A DNA stretch of 12,116 nt from NCBI GenBank assembly GCA_002412595.1, contig DHVJ01000022.1:1-12116 (forward strand), given 5' to 3'. Shown piece by piece: positions 1 through 7,340 of this stretch. The position numbers and the translations under genes are program-made. Source of the DNA: Anaerolineaceae bacterium UBA5211 (GTDB lineage: Bacteria; Chloroflexota; Anaerolineae; Anaerolineales; Anaerolineaceae). Under the pieces are notes generated by a model, which was not told the origin of the DNA, ran no database searches, and worked only from the letters and a program-made list of their open reading frames with translations. The first letter of the stretch is position 1; each line of letters starts with the position of its first letter.

Positions 1-2
1 TG

Positions 3-1541
3 CCGCGCGTGGCGCTGCCGCGCGAAGGAGATTACCTGGAGAATATCGGTTTCCCGGGCCAATATCCTTTTACGCGCGGGGTGCAGCCAACCATGTACCG
101 CGGGCGCTTCTGGACCATGCGCCAGTATGCCGGATATGCCAGCGCGGAGGAATCCAACCGCCGTTACCGCTACCTGCTGGAGCAGGGGCAGACCGGCCTG
201 TCGGTAGCCTTTGACCTGCCCACCCAGATCGGCTACGACAGCGACGATCCCATCGCGGCGGGCGAAGTGGGCAAGGTGGGCGTGGCCATTTCATCGCTGC
301 GCGACATGCAAGCGCTCTTTGAGAGCATCCCGCTGGATAAAGTCTCCACTTCCATGACCATCAATGCTCCGGCAGCGGTGCTGCTTGCCATGTACATCGC
401 TGTAGCACGCAAGCAGGGCGTGGAAGAACACAAGCTGCGCGGCACCATTCAAAATGACATATTAAAGGAATATATTGCCCGCGGAACGTATATCTATCCG
501 CCCAAACCCTCCATGCGCCTGATCACGGATGTTTTCCAATACTGCCGTGAGCAGGTGCCTAACTGGAATACCATCAGCATTTCCGGTTACCACATCCGCG
601 AAGCCGGCTCCACAGCTGTGCAGGAGGTGGCCTTCACATTGGTCAACGCCATTGCTTATGTGGAAGCCGCCCTGCGCACCGGGCTGCAGGTGGACGATTT
701 TGCCGACCAGCTTTCCTTTTTCTTTGCCTGCCATAACAACCTGCTGGAGGAGGTGGCCAAGTTCCGCGCGGCGCGGCGCGTATGGGCGCGCCTGATGCGC
801 GAACGTTTCGGGTCGCAAAATCCAAAATCGCAGATGCTGCGCTTCCATACCCAAACCGGCGGTTCCACGCTGACCGCGCAGCAGCCCGAAAACAACATCG
901 TGCGTACGACAATACAGGCGCTGGCGGCTGTACTGGGCGGCACGCAGTCGCTGCATACCAATAGCATGGACGAAGCTCTGTCCCTGCCGACCGAGAAAGC
1001 CGTGCGCATAGCCTTGCGCACCCAGCAGATCATTGCCAACGAATCCGGCGTAGCCGATTCAGTCGATCCACTGGCCGGTTCCTACCTGGTAGAGCAGCTG
1101 ACTGATGAGATCGAGCAGGGCGTGCTGGCCTACATCCAGAAAGTGGACGAGATGGGCGGCGCGTTGGAGGCGATTGAATTAGGATATATCCAGAATGAGA
1201 TCCAGGATTCCGCCTACCGATACCAGAAAGCCATTGAAAGCAGGCAGGAGATCATCGTGGGCGTGAACGCCTACCAAATCGATGAAAGTCTGGAATTGGA
1301 AACTATGAAAGTGGATCCGGCTATTGAAGCCGCGCGCCGGCAGGAGCTGGCCAAACTGCGCGCCGGGCGGGACGATCAGCGCATCAGTGCGCTGCGCAGC
1401 CAGTTGGATAGCGCCGCGCGTTCAGAGACCAACCTGGTGCCGCTGTTCATCGAATGCGTAGAGAACGACATGACCCTGGGTGAAATCTGCAACACCCTGC
1501 GCACGGTGTGGGGCGAATACCAACCGCCTGTGTGGGGATGA
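3..1541 (+). CDS. mcmA: Methylmalonyl-CoA mutase, large (catalytic, alpha) chain; 5' end cut by window edge
   Basis: Catalytic TIM-barrel chain of adenosylcobalamin-dependent methylmalonyl-CoA mutase, which interconverts (R)-methylmalonyl-CoA and succinyl-CoA. The frame is open through the left edge, so roughly the first 40-50 residues are missing. The GTG at 9 is unlikely to be the start, because family homology continues upstream of it. Numbering from that GTG, the equivalents of the Propionibacterium active-site residues Tyr89, Arg207 and His244 are Y40 (in RQYAGY), R158 (in EYIARGTYIYPP) and H195 (in SGYHIREAG). Y and R at these sites are the known markers of methylmalonyl-CoA specificity; isobutyryl-CoA mutases carry F and Q. 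Other family motifs are GTIQNDILKEY, LTAQQPENNIVRT and GTQSLHTNS. The protein ends after about 510 residues without a DxHxxG cobalamin-binding domain, so this is the two-subunit type. The B12-binding small chain is not downstream and must lie elsewhere. The epimerase gene follows 21 bases on. Confidence 0.96.
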   Translation, partial: PRVALPREGDYLENIGFPGQYPFTRGVQPTMYRGRFWTMRQYAGYASAEESNRRYRYLLEQGQTGLSVAFDLPTQIGYDSDDPIAAGEVGKVGVAISSLRDMQALFESIPLDKVSTSMTINAPAAVLLAMYIAVARKQGVEEHKLRGTIQNDILKEYIARGTYIYPPKPSMRLITDVFQYCREQVPNWNTISISGYHIREAGSTAVQEVAFTLVNAIAYVEAALRTGLQVDDFADQLSFFFACHNNLLEEVAKFRAARRVWARLMRERFGSQNPKSQMLRFHTQTGGSTLTAQQPENNIVRTTIQALAAVLGGTQSLHTNSMDEALSLPTEKAVRIALRTQQIIANESGVADSVDPLAGSYLVEQLTDEIEQGVLAYIQKVDEMGGALEAIELGYIQNEIQDSAYRYQKAIESRQEIIVGVNAYQIDESLELETMKVDPAIEAARRQELAKLRAGRDDQRISALRSQLDSAARSETNLVPLFIECVENDMTLGEICNTLRTVWGEYQPPVWG

Positions 1542-1562
1542 GCGCAAATTGAGGAGATAGGA

Positions 1563-1970
1563 ATGCCTGCAATCAAGAAGATCAACCACATCGCGGTGGC
1601 CGTGAATGATATCGAGGAAGCACTGCCGTTCTGGCAGGAAGCGCTGGGATTGGTGCTGGATCATAAAGAAGACGTACCCAGTCAGAAGGCCAGCGTAGCA
1701 TTTCTTCCTGTTGGGGAGAGCGAAATCGAGCTGGTGCAGCCCACCAGCCCGGATACCGGCACCGCTAAATTCCTGGCTGAGCGCGGGCCGGGCATGCACC
1801 ACCTGTGCTTTGAGGTGGACGACATTGAAGGCATGTTGGCGCAGTTGAAAGCCAAAGGGGTGCGTTTGATAAACGAAACCCCGCAGGAGCTGGAGGGCAG
1901 GCGCATGGCCTTTGTGCATCCCAGGAGCACCGGCGGGGTGTTGGTTGAGTTATACGAACTAATTTCCTAA
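1563..1970 (+). CDS. mce: Methylmalonyl-CoA epimerase (VOC superfamily)
   Basis: A 135-residue single-module vicinal-oxygen-chelate protein, the usual length for methylmalonyl-CoA epimerase, which interconverts the (S) and (R) epimers of methylmalonyl-CoA. Two beta-alpha-beta-beta-beta halves are visible (about 5-60 and 75-133). Likely metal ligands are H9 (INHIAVAV), E56 or a neighbour (SEIELVQP), H79/H80 (GMHHLCFEVDD) and E129 (LVELYE), matching the H/E(Q)/H/E pattern of the family. The closing motif HPRSTGGVLVELYE is typical. The ATG at 1563 is preceded by a good ribosome binding site, GAGGAGATAGGA. The gene lies 21 bases behind the mutase on the same strand, so the two are almost certainly co-transcribed and act consecutively in propionyl-CoA metabolism. 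It ends 11 bases from the converging lipoprotein gene. Confidence 0.95.
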   Translation: MPAIKKINHIAVAVNDIEEALPFWQEALGLVLDHKEDVPSQKASVAFLPVGESEIELVQPTSPDTGTAKFLAERGPGMHHLCFEVDDIEGMLAQLKAKGVRLINETPQELEGRRMAFVHPRSTGGVLVELYELIS

Positions 1971-1985
1971 CGGTGCTTTCGTTAG
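1967..1985. terminator. Small inverted repeat joining two converging stop codons
   Basis: CTAACG (1967-1972) and CGTTAG (1980-1985) form a 6-bp stem with a 7-base loop. It contains the TAA stop of the epimerase on + and the TAA stop of the lipoprotein on -. Neither side has a good T-tract, so it is at best a weak bidirectional terminator. No better terminator was found between these converging genes. Confidence 0.3.
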
Positions 1986-2395
1986 AATGAAGAACTGACC
2001 GAAAATTCAAGCGTGCGGTCCAGTTCGCCGTCCAGATATATCTCGACCTTATAAATTCCGTCCGGCCAGTACTGGTCGTTGCTGAGATCAAAGGTGATAT
2101 CGCCGCCACCGGCGATTTCAGTTTCGTCAATTAAAAAGTTTGGATCAACTCCAGGTACATCGACAGCATACCACGCGGCTTTTGTGACCGTATCCTCCGG
2201 GGCGTTGGCGACATTCACCAAACAGTAGAAGATTTCATCGGGAGCAAAAGATGTTGTGGCTTCGGCCGAGCCGTTGACTTCCCTGGCTATGGTTGCGTCT
2301 TTGATGTTGGCTGTGCTGGCGCTGAAACCGCAAGCGAGCATAACTGCCATCAGGATTACACCAATACCCAAAACCACAAATCGATTCATTTTCAT
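1982..2395 (-). CDS. Small secreted lipoprotein of unknown function
   Basis: A 137-residue protein with a lipoprotein signal peptide: a basic start (MKMNR), a hydrophobic stretch at about 6-20 and a lipobox ending MLAC with the acylated cysteine at C22. The mature part of about 115 residues is predicted extracytoplasmic and membrane-tethered. It looks like one beta-rich domain, with IxxAxxAREVNGSAEAT near the start, FAPDEIFYCLVNVANAPEDT, AAWYAV and a closing WPDGIYKVEIYLDGEL. This pattern resembles small Ig-like lipoproteins common in Chloroflexota, but I know no defined function. The start is supported by AAGGAG upstream of the first ATG; a second ATG two codons later would change little. 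It has its own promoter (2429-2457) and is separated from the upstream dipZ by a terminator, so it is probably monocistronic. Confidence 0.8.
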   Translation of the reverse strand: MKMNRFVVLGIGVILMAVMLACGFSASTANIKDATIAREVNGSAEATTSFAPDEIFYCLVNVANAPEDTVTKAAWYAVDVPGVDPNFLIDETEIAGGGDITFDLSNDQYWPDGIYKVEIYLDGELDRTLEFSVSSSF

Positions 2396-2428
2396 TTACT
2401 CATCTCCTTAACAAATATTAATATATAG

Positions 2429-2457
2429 ATTGTATATTATTTACACTGAAAGGTAAA
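2429..2457 (-). promoter_or_regulatory. Sigma-70-type promoter for the lipoprotein gene
   Basis: On the - strand, a -35 box TTTACC (plus 2452-2457; 4 of 6 matches to TTGACA) is followed by an exact 17-base spacer and a -10 box TACAAT (plus 2429-2434). Transcription would start near 2422, giving a leader of about 27 bases that contains the AAGGAG ribosome binding site. It lies just after the dipZ terminator in the direction of transcription. Confidence 0.6.
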
Positions 2458-2465
2458 GAGACATT

Positions 2466-2498
2466 AAAAAAGCAGTGCTCAGCATTGCTGAGCACTGC
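2466..2498 (-). terminator. Rho-independent terminator of dipZ
   Basis: A 12-bp perfect stem (2472-2483 with 2487-2498, core GCAGTGCTCAGC) closes a 3-base loop. On the - strand it is followed by six T residues (plus 2466-2471). It begins 19 bases after the dipZ stop codon, so it ends that transcript and insulates the lipoprotein gene. Confidence 0.9.
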
Positions 2499-2516
2499 AT
2501 ATCATTCCAGAGTATC

Positions 2517-4262
2517 CTAACTTCCGAATGTAAAAGCAAAAGCTTGAATACCGGATTGCTGGAAAGTCAGCCGCAGTGTGCCTTCCGTGGCGCTGTCAAA
2601 GGATGCCAGGTGATACAGGCGTGCTTCATCCACCATGATATTGCCCTGTGCGTCCACATCCTCACTTAGATTGGTTTGGTCGGGGGATAAAATTTCCACG
2701 TTGACCAGGCCGGATGCAGGCGTGTCCATCACCAAATAAACATCCTTGGCGTAGAAATGCAATTCAAGCTGCGCTCCGTCTGCTTCCGCCTGGGCGTATT
2801 CCTGGTAGAAAGTCCAATTTCCAGACACGGCAAAATTGTGCAGGGACAGTTCCGGTGGGAATGTGTACTCGCCGGCGCTGTTGCGTACCAGGTTTTCCGG
2901 TGAGGCGAAGTTGGACTGGCGTCCAAAGCCGATATAAGTTTCGGGTGTCTGCCCGGCCAGAAATTCCGTATTTGAGGGAGCGCTTAAATCCTGTTGGGCG
3001 TTCACGCCAGTCTCAGCCAGCAGTTCCTGAATGGCCAGTTCGGTCTGGTCGTAATCCCCTTCACCATAATGCACGTAGCGGATATGCCCTTGCGCGTCGA
3101 TCAAATATTTGGCCGGCCAGTAATGGTTGTTAAAGGCCTGCCAGGTACCGTTGTCGTTATCCTGGGCAACCGGATAAAGGATGCCGAAGCGTTCGATGGC
3201 TTGCTGGACATTGTCCGCGTCCTGTTCGAAAGCAAATTCAGGTGTGTGAATCCCGAGGATCACCAGCCCCTCATCTGCGTACTTTGCATTCCAGTCCACC
3301 ATATAAGGCAGGGTGCGCACGCAGTTGACGCAGGAATAGGTCCAGAAATCCACCATCACCACTTTCCCGCGCAGCTCCTGCAGGGTGAGCGCTTCGCTGT
3401 TGTACCAGTTGCCCAACCCGGCCAGTTCAGGTGCAGGGCCGTAATCCGGCAGGGAGCTTCCGTCCTGCGGCTGACTGCCGTTGACGAAATAGGATGGGCT
3501 ATCCGAGTTGCCGCTCAAATCATTCAACTGTTGGCTGACAGCCTGGCTGCTCTCAAAGTTGGAAAGCGAAGAAGTCAATCCGGCGGGCATCCTATCCGTC
3601 AGCCAGGCGGTTACCATCACGTCCACGTTGACCGCGATCAGGACTGCGGTCAGGATCATGACTATGCCGAAAATCTGCTGCACGCGCCCGAGGTTATTGG
3701 ATAGGGCCGGCACTTTTTTAATTAGAGAGCGCCCGCCGTATGCAATGGCCAGCAGGGGAATGCCCGCGCCGACCGCGTAAGCAACCACGACCAACACCGA
3801 GGCGAAAGAAACCTGCTGGGTGGCTGCCAGGGCAGTGACTGAAGCCAGGATCGGCCCGGCGCAGGGTGCCCATACCAACCCCAGGGTTAAGCCGGTCAGA
3901 AAGCCGGGCCAGAACCCGCTGCCTTGTTTGGGTTCGTTGTTAGCCATGCGCGGAATAAAGCTGAGGGCTCTTTCCACCCATTCGTTGAACTTGGGCACGA
4001 TCATGCTCAAGCCCAGCAGTCCGATGACGCCTACCGCGAGAATGCGCAGCGTTTGGGCAGACAGCCCCAACCAACGCACGATCTGAGAAATAGCCAAGGT
4101 GAAAATCGAGAAACTGATGATCAACCCGGCGATGACACCCAGCGGGCGGCGTTTGCCGCTGGCAGCCGAGCTGGACAGCACAATTGGAAGAACGGGCAGT
4201 ACACAGGGAGATAAGACGGTCACTACCCCGGAAAGCAGCGAAAATAAAATCAGGATCAACAT
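2517..4262 (-). CDS. dipZ: DipZ-type membrane thiol-disulfide protein (CcdA-like membrane domain fused to thioredoxin-like and C-terminal beta domains)
   Basis: 581 residues in three parts. Residues 1-220 form a CcdA/DsbD-type membrane domain with about six helices and the two redox cysteines of the family, C20 (LSPCVLPVLP) and C134 (WAPCAGPIL). Residues about 275-430 form an extracytoplasmic TlpA/thioredoxin-like domain with the active site C311-V-N-C314 (FWTYSCVNCVRTLPY). Residues about 435-581 form a beta-rich module starting TYIGFGRQSNFASPE, typical of Mycobacterium DipZ-like proteins. Known family role: electrons pass from cytoplasmic thioredoxin through the membrane cysteines to reduce the outer CxxC, which then reduces extracytoplasmic substrates. 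Substrates here are unknown; cytochrome c maturation or general thiol repair are options. The ATG start follows GGAAAGG with an 8-base gap. A perfect TTGACA lies upstream (plus 4319-4324) but has no convincing -10 at normal spacing. The gene is flanked by terminators and is probably monocistronic. Confidence 0.92.
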   Translation of the reverse strand: MLILILFSLLSGVVTVLSPCVLPVLPIVLSSSAASGKRRPLGVIAGLIISFSIFTLAISQIVRWLGLSAQTLRILAVGVIGLLGLSMIVPKFNEWVERALSFIPRMANNEPKQGSGFWPGFLTGLTLGLVWAPCAGPILASVTALAATQQVSFASVLVVVAYAVGAGIPLLAIAYGGRSLIKKVPALSNNLGRVQQIFGIVMILTAVLIAVNVDVMVTAWLTDRMPAGLTSSLSNFESSQAVSQQLNDLSGNSDSPSYFVNGSQPQDGSSLPDYGPAPELAGLGNWYNSEALTLQELRGKVVMVDFWTYSCVNCVRTLPYMVDWNAKYADEGLVILGIHTPEFAFEQDADNVQQAIERFGILYPVAQDNDNGTWQAFNNHYWPAKYLIDAQGHIRYVHYGEGDYDQTELAIQELLAETGVNAQQDLSAPSNTEFLAGQTPETYIGFGRQSNFASPENLVRNSAGEYTFPPELSLHNFAVSGNWTFYQEYAQAEADGAQLELHFYAKDVYLVMDTPASGLVNVEILSPDQTNLSEDVDAQGNIMVDEARLYHLASFDSATEGTLRLTFQQSGIQAFAFTFGS

Positions 4263-4363
4263 TTTGACAACCTTTCCATAATTTATATTTAACTGTAAGA
4301 GAAGATTCGTGAAAAGGATGTCAACAAAACATTAAATAAATTTACAATAATTAAAAGATTAAA

Positions 4364-4396
4364 TAAAAAAAACTGCCGGCCATCAGCCGGCAGTTT
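4364..4396 (-). terminator. Rho-independent terminator of the UMF1-family transporter gene
   Basis: An 11-bp perfect stem (4370-4380 with 4386-4396, core ACTGCCGGC) with loop CATCA. On the - strand it is followed by an uninterrupted T run (plus 4364-4370) and then ATTTAAT. It lies just downstream of the transporter stop codon at 4415-4417. Confidence 0.9.
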
Positions 4397-4414
4397 GAGG
4401 TTATATGTTTTGAT

Positions 4415-5725
4415 TTAATTCACCGGCAGCATTTTAGCGTCTTCCATTTTGGCCACTTCGATACCGCGTTCAATGTTCACCTTGGTCAGAATCGCCATGC
4501 CCGCCAGGAAAAACACAACCAGGGAGATGATAGCCAAATGGCTGTTGCCGGTCAACTGGTTGATCAAGCTGAATACGGCCGGGCCGATGACCGTGTTGAA
4601 TTTCTCCGATACGCTGAAGAATCCGTAAAACTCGGCTGATTTACTTTTTGGCATTAATTTGCCAATCAGTGAGCGGCTCAAAGCCTGGCTGCCGCCCTGC
4701 ACGGTGGCTACCCCAAAACCAAGCAGCAGGAAGTGCCATTCTTTGGTCATGAAATAACCGACCACTGCAACCAGCGTGTAAATAATCAGACTGAGGTAAA
4801 TGGTTCGTTTGGTACCCATTTTCTCCGGAAGTTTGCCAAACAGAATGGAAAATGGAGCGGCTACGAATTGAACCATCAGCAGGGTACCGATCAGAATCGT
4901 GGAGCTGAATCCCAGATCGGATCCGAACGCAACCGCCATGGTGATGATGGTGCCGATTCCGTTGGCATACACAAAAAAGGCTAACAAGAAAACGAAAAGG
5001 TCGCGGAATTTACGGATGTCCTTGAGTGCTTTAAAGAAGCGCTTGAAGCCGACGGTTACAGGGTTAAATTCCTCCTCACCGGTTTCGACCTTGCGGGGCG
5101 GTTCCTGGACGTGTCGGAAGAGGGGGATGGAAAAGACAGCCCACCAAATCGCCACACTGGCCAGGCTGAGGCGCATCATCAGCGCGGTGGCATCCGCTTC
5201 ACTCATGTTGGGGAGGAATTTCGGACCGACGAAGATCATAATGACGTTGATCAGAAGCAGCAGTCCGCCGCCAATATATCCCATGGCGTATCCGCGCGAG
5301 GAAACCATATCCATTTCGTCTGGGTCCGCTACATGCGGCAGCAGGGCATCGTAAAATACCAATGAACCCGCGAAACCGATGGTACCCAGAATATACAATA
5401 TACAAGCCAGCAGCCAATCTCCCGGTGTGCGGATCAAGAACATCAGGGCGGTGGAGATGATGCCTAATGCGGCAAAGATACCCAAAAAGAGTTTTTTCGA
5501 TCCGCGGTAATCGGCTATGGCACCCAGCACGGGACTGATCACGGCTGCGATCAGGCTGCCGATGGCAACCGTATACCCCCATAAGGTCAGAGAGTTATCA
5601 CCCGCAATAAAAAGGCTGAAATAATTGGGCAGAATAGCCCCCATGATGGTAGTGGCAAATGCAGAGTTGGCCCAGTCATACATAGTCCAAGCACGGATTG
5701 CCCGCTTTTTGATTTCATCACCCAT
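4415..5725 (-). CDS. MFS transporter, UMF1 family (Atg22-like)
   Basis: An integral membrane protein of 436 residues with about 12 hydrophobic helices. The N-terminal motif YDWANSAFATTIM (residues 16-28) is the hallmark of the bacterial UMF1 branch of the major facilitator superfamily, related to yeast Atg22 vacuolar effluxers. PVLGAIADYRGSKKLFL is the family form of the MFS loop 2-3 motif. The substrate is not known; amino acids or other small solutes are possible. I chose the ATG at 5723-5725 because a strong GGAGG (plus 5734-5738) lies 8 bases upstream. An in-frame TTG at 5740 would add five residues but would overlap that ribosome binding site. A TATAAT at plus 5766-5771 could be its -10. 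It is followed by a strong terminator and looks monocistronic. Confidence 0.92.
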   Translation of the reverse strand: MGDEIKKRAIRAWTMYDWANSAFATTIMGAILPNYFSLFIAGDNSLTLWGYTVAIGSLIAAVISPVLGAIADYRGSKKLFLGIFAALGIISTALMFLIRTPGDWLLACILYILGTIGFAGSLVFYDALLPHVADPDEMDMVSSRGYAMGYIGGGLLLLINVIMIFVGPKFLPNMSEADATALMMRLSLASVAIWWAVFSIPLFRHVQEPPRKVETGEEEFNPVTVGFKRFFKALKDIRKFRDLFVFLLAFFVYANGIGTIITMAVAFGSDLGFSSTILIGTLLMVQFVAAPFSILFGKLPEKMGTKRTIYLSLIIYTLVAVVGYFMTKEWHFLLLGFGVATVQGGSQALSRSLIGKLMPKSKSAEFYGFFSVSEKFNTVIGPAVFSLINQLTGNSHLAIISLVVFFLAGMAILTKVNIERGIEVAKMEDAKMLPVN

Positions 5726-5765
5726 TGAAAGTTCCTCCAAATTTAAATAATAAATGATTGACTAA

Positions 5766-5771
5766 ATTATA
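5766..5771 (-). promoter_or_regulatory. Possible -10 box for the UMF1-family transporter gene
   Basis: A perfect TATAAT on the - strand would place the transcription start near 5759, with a leader of about 34 bases containing GGAGG. No recognisable -35 is found at 16-18 bases spacing and there is no extended TG, so the call rests on one hexamer in an AT-rich stretch. Confidence 0.35.
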
Positions 5772-5824
5772 TAGCGATACAGAAGTAGTTCGGCCTGATT
5801 TGCTTCTATCAGGTTAAATCTGGG

Positions 5825-6388
5825 TTAAGGATTCTCCCGGAGACTGTTGGTGGGCTGCTGCACTGTGTAAATCGGTTCAGCCAAAATGAACAAACGTCCC
5901 CATTCCCGATCTCCGCTGTTTTGAATACAGGTTTGCAGCGTGAGATGGTGGTCTCCGGTGTAAATTTGGCGGAAGACGTCATTGACCGTACAGCGCTGGC
6001 CGCTATCGAGGTCGATGAAATCGCTGCGGGAGCTGCGCGGGTTGAGGGCCTGAAAACGCCGGATGCCGGTTACCTTATAGATGCGCTGCTGGCGGAATCC
6101 ATTCATGGTATAGATGCGGTCGCCGATTTTGAGGTCGTTGAAATAGCGCCCGCTGAGATAATTATGGGCGAGCAATCCGATGTTGCCGTAATTTTCTGCC
6201 AGTTGAAAACTGGTTACTGCGTTGGAGACATCCGAAATATATTCCGGTTTACCGCTGGGCTGGTTGACCACGCGCAGAAAATGATTTTCCCCAAAGAAAA
6301 CCCCGTTGACGTCATCCAGGGGTTTCTTCGCGGTAAAGCGCTGGATGATTTTTTTAAAAAATGGTTGAGACCCCTTCTTGAACCTCAT
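5825..6388 (-). CDS. Sortase-domain protein lacking an evident membrane anchor
   Basis: 187 residues, of which about 38-173 form a sortase-like beta-barrel. All three catalytic residues are recognisable in order: H75 (IGLLAHNYLSG), C154 (HLTLQTCIQNSG) and R165 (EWGRLFILAEP). The strings are close to those of sortases of unassigned class common in Chloroflexota. Sortases are transpeptidases that cleave a C-terminal sorting signal of a secreted protein and join it to the cell envelope. The N-terminus (MRFKKGSQPFFKK) is basic and is not followed by a hydrophobic helix, and no C-terminal helix is seen. The frame cannot be extended upstream because a TGA lies six codons before the ATG, so export or anchoring is unexplained. 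No sorting-signal protein lies in the window. No Shine-Dalgarno is visible, and a TACAAT box six bases before the ATG suggests a leaderless mRNA. No clear terminator follows. Confidence 0.8.
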   Translation of the reverse strand: MRFKKGSQPFFKKIIQRFTAKKPLDDVNGVFFGENHFLRVVNQPSGKPEYISDVSNAVTSFQLAENYGNIGLLAHNYLSGRYFNDLKIGDRIYTMNGFRQQRIYKVTGIRRFQALNPRSSRSDFIDLDSGQRCTVNDVFRQIYTGDHHLTLQTCIQNSGDREWGRLFILAEPIYTVQQPTNSLRENP

Positions 6389-6394
6389 AAAGTC

Positions 6395-6403
6395 ATTGTA
6401 GCA
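6395..6403 (-). promoter_or_regulatory. Extended -10 promoter of the sortase gene, predicting a leaderless mRNA
   Basis: On the - strand TGC-TACAAT (plus 6395-6403) fits the extended -10 pattern TGnTATAAT. The hexamer ends exactly six bases before the ATG at 6386-6388, so transcription would start at the A of the start codon. The -35 region at 17-base spacing is only TTTAAT (plus 6418-6423), a weak match. There is no ribosome binding site before the ATG, consistent with a leaderless message. Confidence 0.5.
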
Positions 6404-6473
6404 TTTTCAGGTATAAAATTAAAGAGAAAAGCGGGTTAAAAATTATGAATTCCTTAAAAAAGGGTGGAAATGT

Positions 6474-6501
6474 TTTACTTGAGTAAAGCCTATGCTATAA
6501 T
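6474..6501 (+). promoter_or_regulatory. Promoter of the amino-acid ABC importer operon
   Basis: A perfect TATAAT at 6496-6501 is preceded by TGC (6493-6495), giving an extended -10. TTTACT at 6474-6479 (4 of 6 matches) is the -35 with a 16-base spacer. Transcription would start near 6508, leaving a leader of about 65 bases that ends in GGAGG before the ATG at 6574. The leader shows no obvious riboswitch or attenuator fold. The divergent sortase promoter lies about 75 bases to the left, so the 6389-6573 gap holds both. Confidence 0.65.
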
Positions 6502-6573
6502 TTTCTAGCTAACAACGCAGATGTATAGCAAACCCACAAATTATTTAATACAACTGACCATTTTGGAGGAAAA

Positions 6574-7326
6574 ATGAAAAAATATTTAATCACTGTTGCG
6601 TCCCTGTTGGTACTGGCCGCCTTGTTCCTGGGTGCCTGCTCGGCGCAAACTGCCAAAGTCACTGTGGCAACCGATGCCACCTTCCCGCCCTTTGAGACGG
6701 TGGATGAAACCACCAAGGAACTGACCGGTTTCGATGTGGACCTGATGAATGCTGTGGCTGAAGCCGCCGGTATGGAAATTGAATGGGTCAATACACCCTT
6801 CGATTCCGTGATTGCCGGAGTTTCCGAGTGCCAGTATGACATGGCTATCGCTGCTATCACCATCACCGACGAACGCAAAGCCGCCATGCTGTTTTCTGAC
6901 CCCTATGTGGACGCCGGCCAAATCGTGGTTGTACGCAAGGACGAAGCCGACATTACCAGCAAAGACGACCTGACCGGTTTGGTTGTAGCCGCCCAGTTGG
7001 GCACCACCGGTGAAATCGAAGCGCAGGCTATCGAAGGTGTGGAATACAAACCTTATGACAGCTACGATCTGGCCATGCTCGACCTGATCAACGGTCAGGT
7101 GGACGCGGTCATTGCCGACAAACCTACCGCGGAATCCTTCGTCGGCCAGTACACCGAAGATTTGATGACGGTTGGCGAAGCATTTACCGAAGAGAAATAC
7201 GGTGTGGCTTTCTGCAAGGACAAGACCGACTTACAGACCAAAGTCAACGAAGCCCTGGGCACGCTCCAGGAAGAAGGCGTGGTCGATCAATTGATTGCCA
7301 AATGGTTGGTCACCGGCGCTGAGTAA
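6574..7326 (+). CDS. Amino-acid ABC transporter substrate-binding lipoprotein (SBP family 3)
   Basis: 250 residues, a normal length for family 3 binding proteins (HisJ/GlnH-like). A lipoprotein signal peptide ends in the lipobox LGAC with the acylated cysteine at C22, which tethers the protein to the outside of the membrane. The two-lobed fold is shown by VATDATFPPFE (31-41), GFDVDLMNAVAEAAG (52-66), ITDERKAAMLFSDPY (97-111) and NGQVDAVIADKP (173-184). R101 corresponds to the arginine that holds the ligand alpha-carboxylate, and D182 to the aspartate that holds its amino group, so the ligand is an alpha-amino acid; which one cannot be told. GGAGG lies 5 bases upstream of the ATG. It is the first gene of an SBP-permease-ATPase operon and is followed by a terminator hairpin that should make it the most abundant product. 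Confidence 0.94.
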   Translation: MKKYLITVASLLVLAALFLGACSAQTAKVTVATDATFPPFETVDETTKELTGFDVDLMNAVAEAAGMEIEWVNTPFDSVIAGVSECQYDMAIAAITITDERKAAMLFSDPYVDAGQIVVVRKDEADITSKDDLTGLVVAAQLGTTGEIEAQAIEGVEYKPYDSYDLAMLDLINGQVDAVIADKPTAESFVGQYTEDLMTVGEAFTEEKYGVAFCKDKTDLQTKVNEALGTLQEEGVVDQLIAKWLVTGAE

Positions 7327-7340
7327 TATCGGTTAAAATG

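Noticed and set aside
462..956. A 164-codon open frame on the - strand inside the mutase gene.
   Set aside because: It is a shadow of a highly conserved catalytic gene and has no supporting signals.
2395..2407. Three-codon minigene ATG-AGT-AAA-TGA overlapping the lipoprotein start, as a leader peptide.
   Set aside because: Its ATG directly abuts the AAGGAG ribosome binding site, leaving no spacing for initiation.
2994..3704. A 236-codon open frame on the + strand opposite dipZ.
   Set aside because: It lies wholly across the thioredoxin-like and membrane regions of dipZ, whose redox motifs are intact; the + translation shows no recognisable domain.
4319..4324. A perfect TTGACA on the - strand upstream of dipZ as a promoter -35.
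   Set aside because: At 16-19 bases spacing only poor -10 hexamers (CTCTTA, TCTTAC) are found, so I did not call a promoter; it may still contribute.
5794..5814. CCTGA/TCAGG inverted repeat downstream of the sortase stop as a terminator.
   Set aside because: The stem is only 5 bp with a 10-base loop and no T-tract follows on the - strand.
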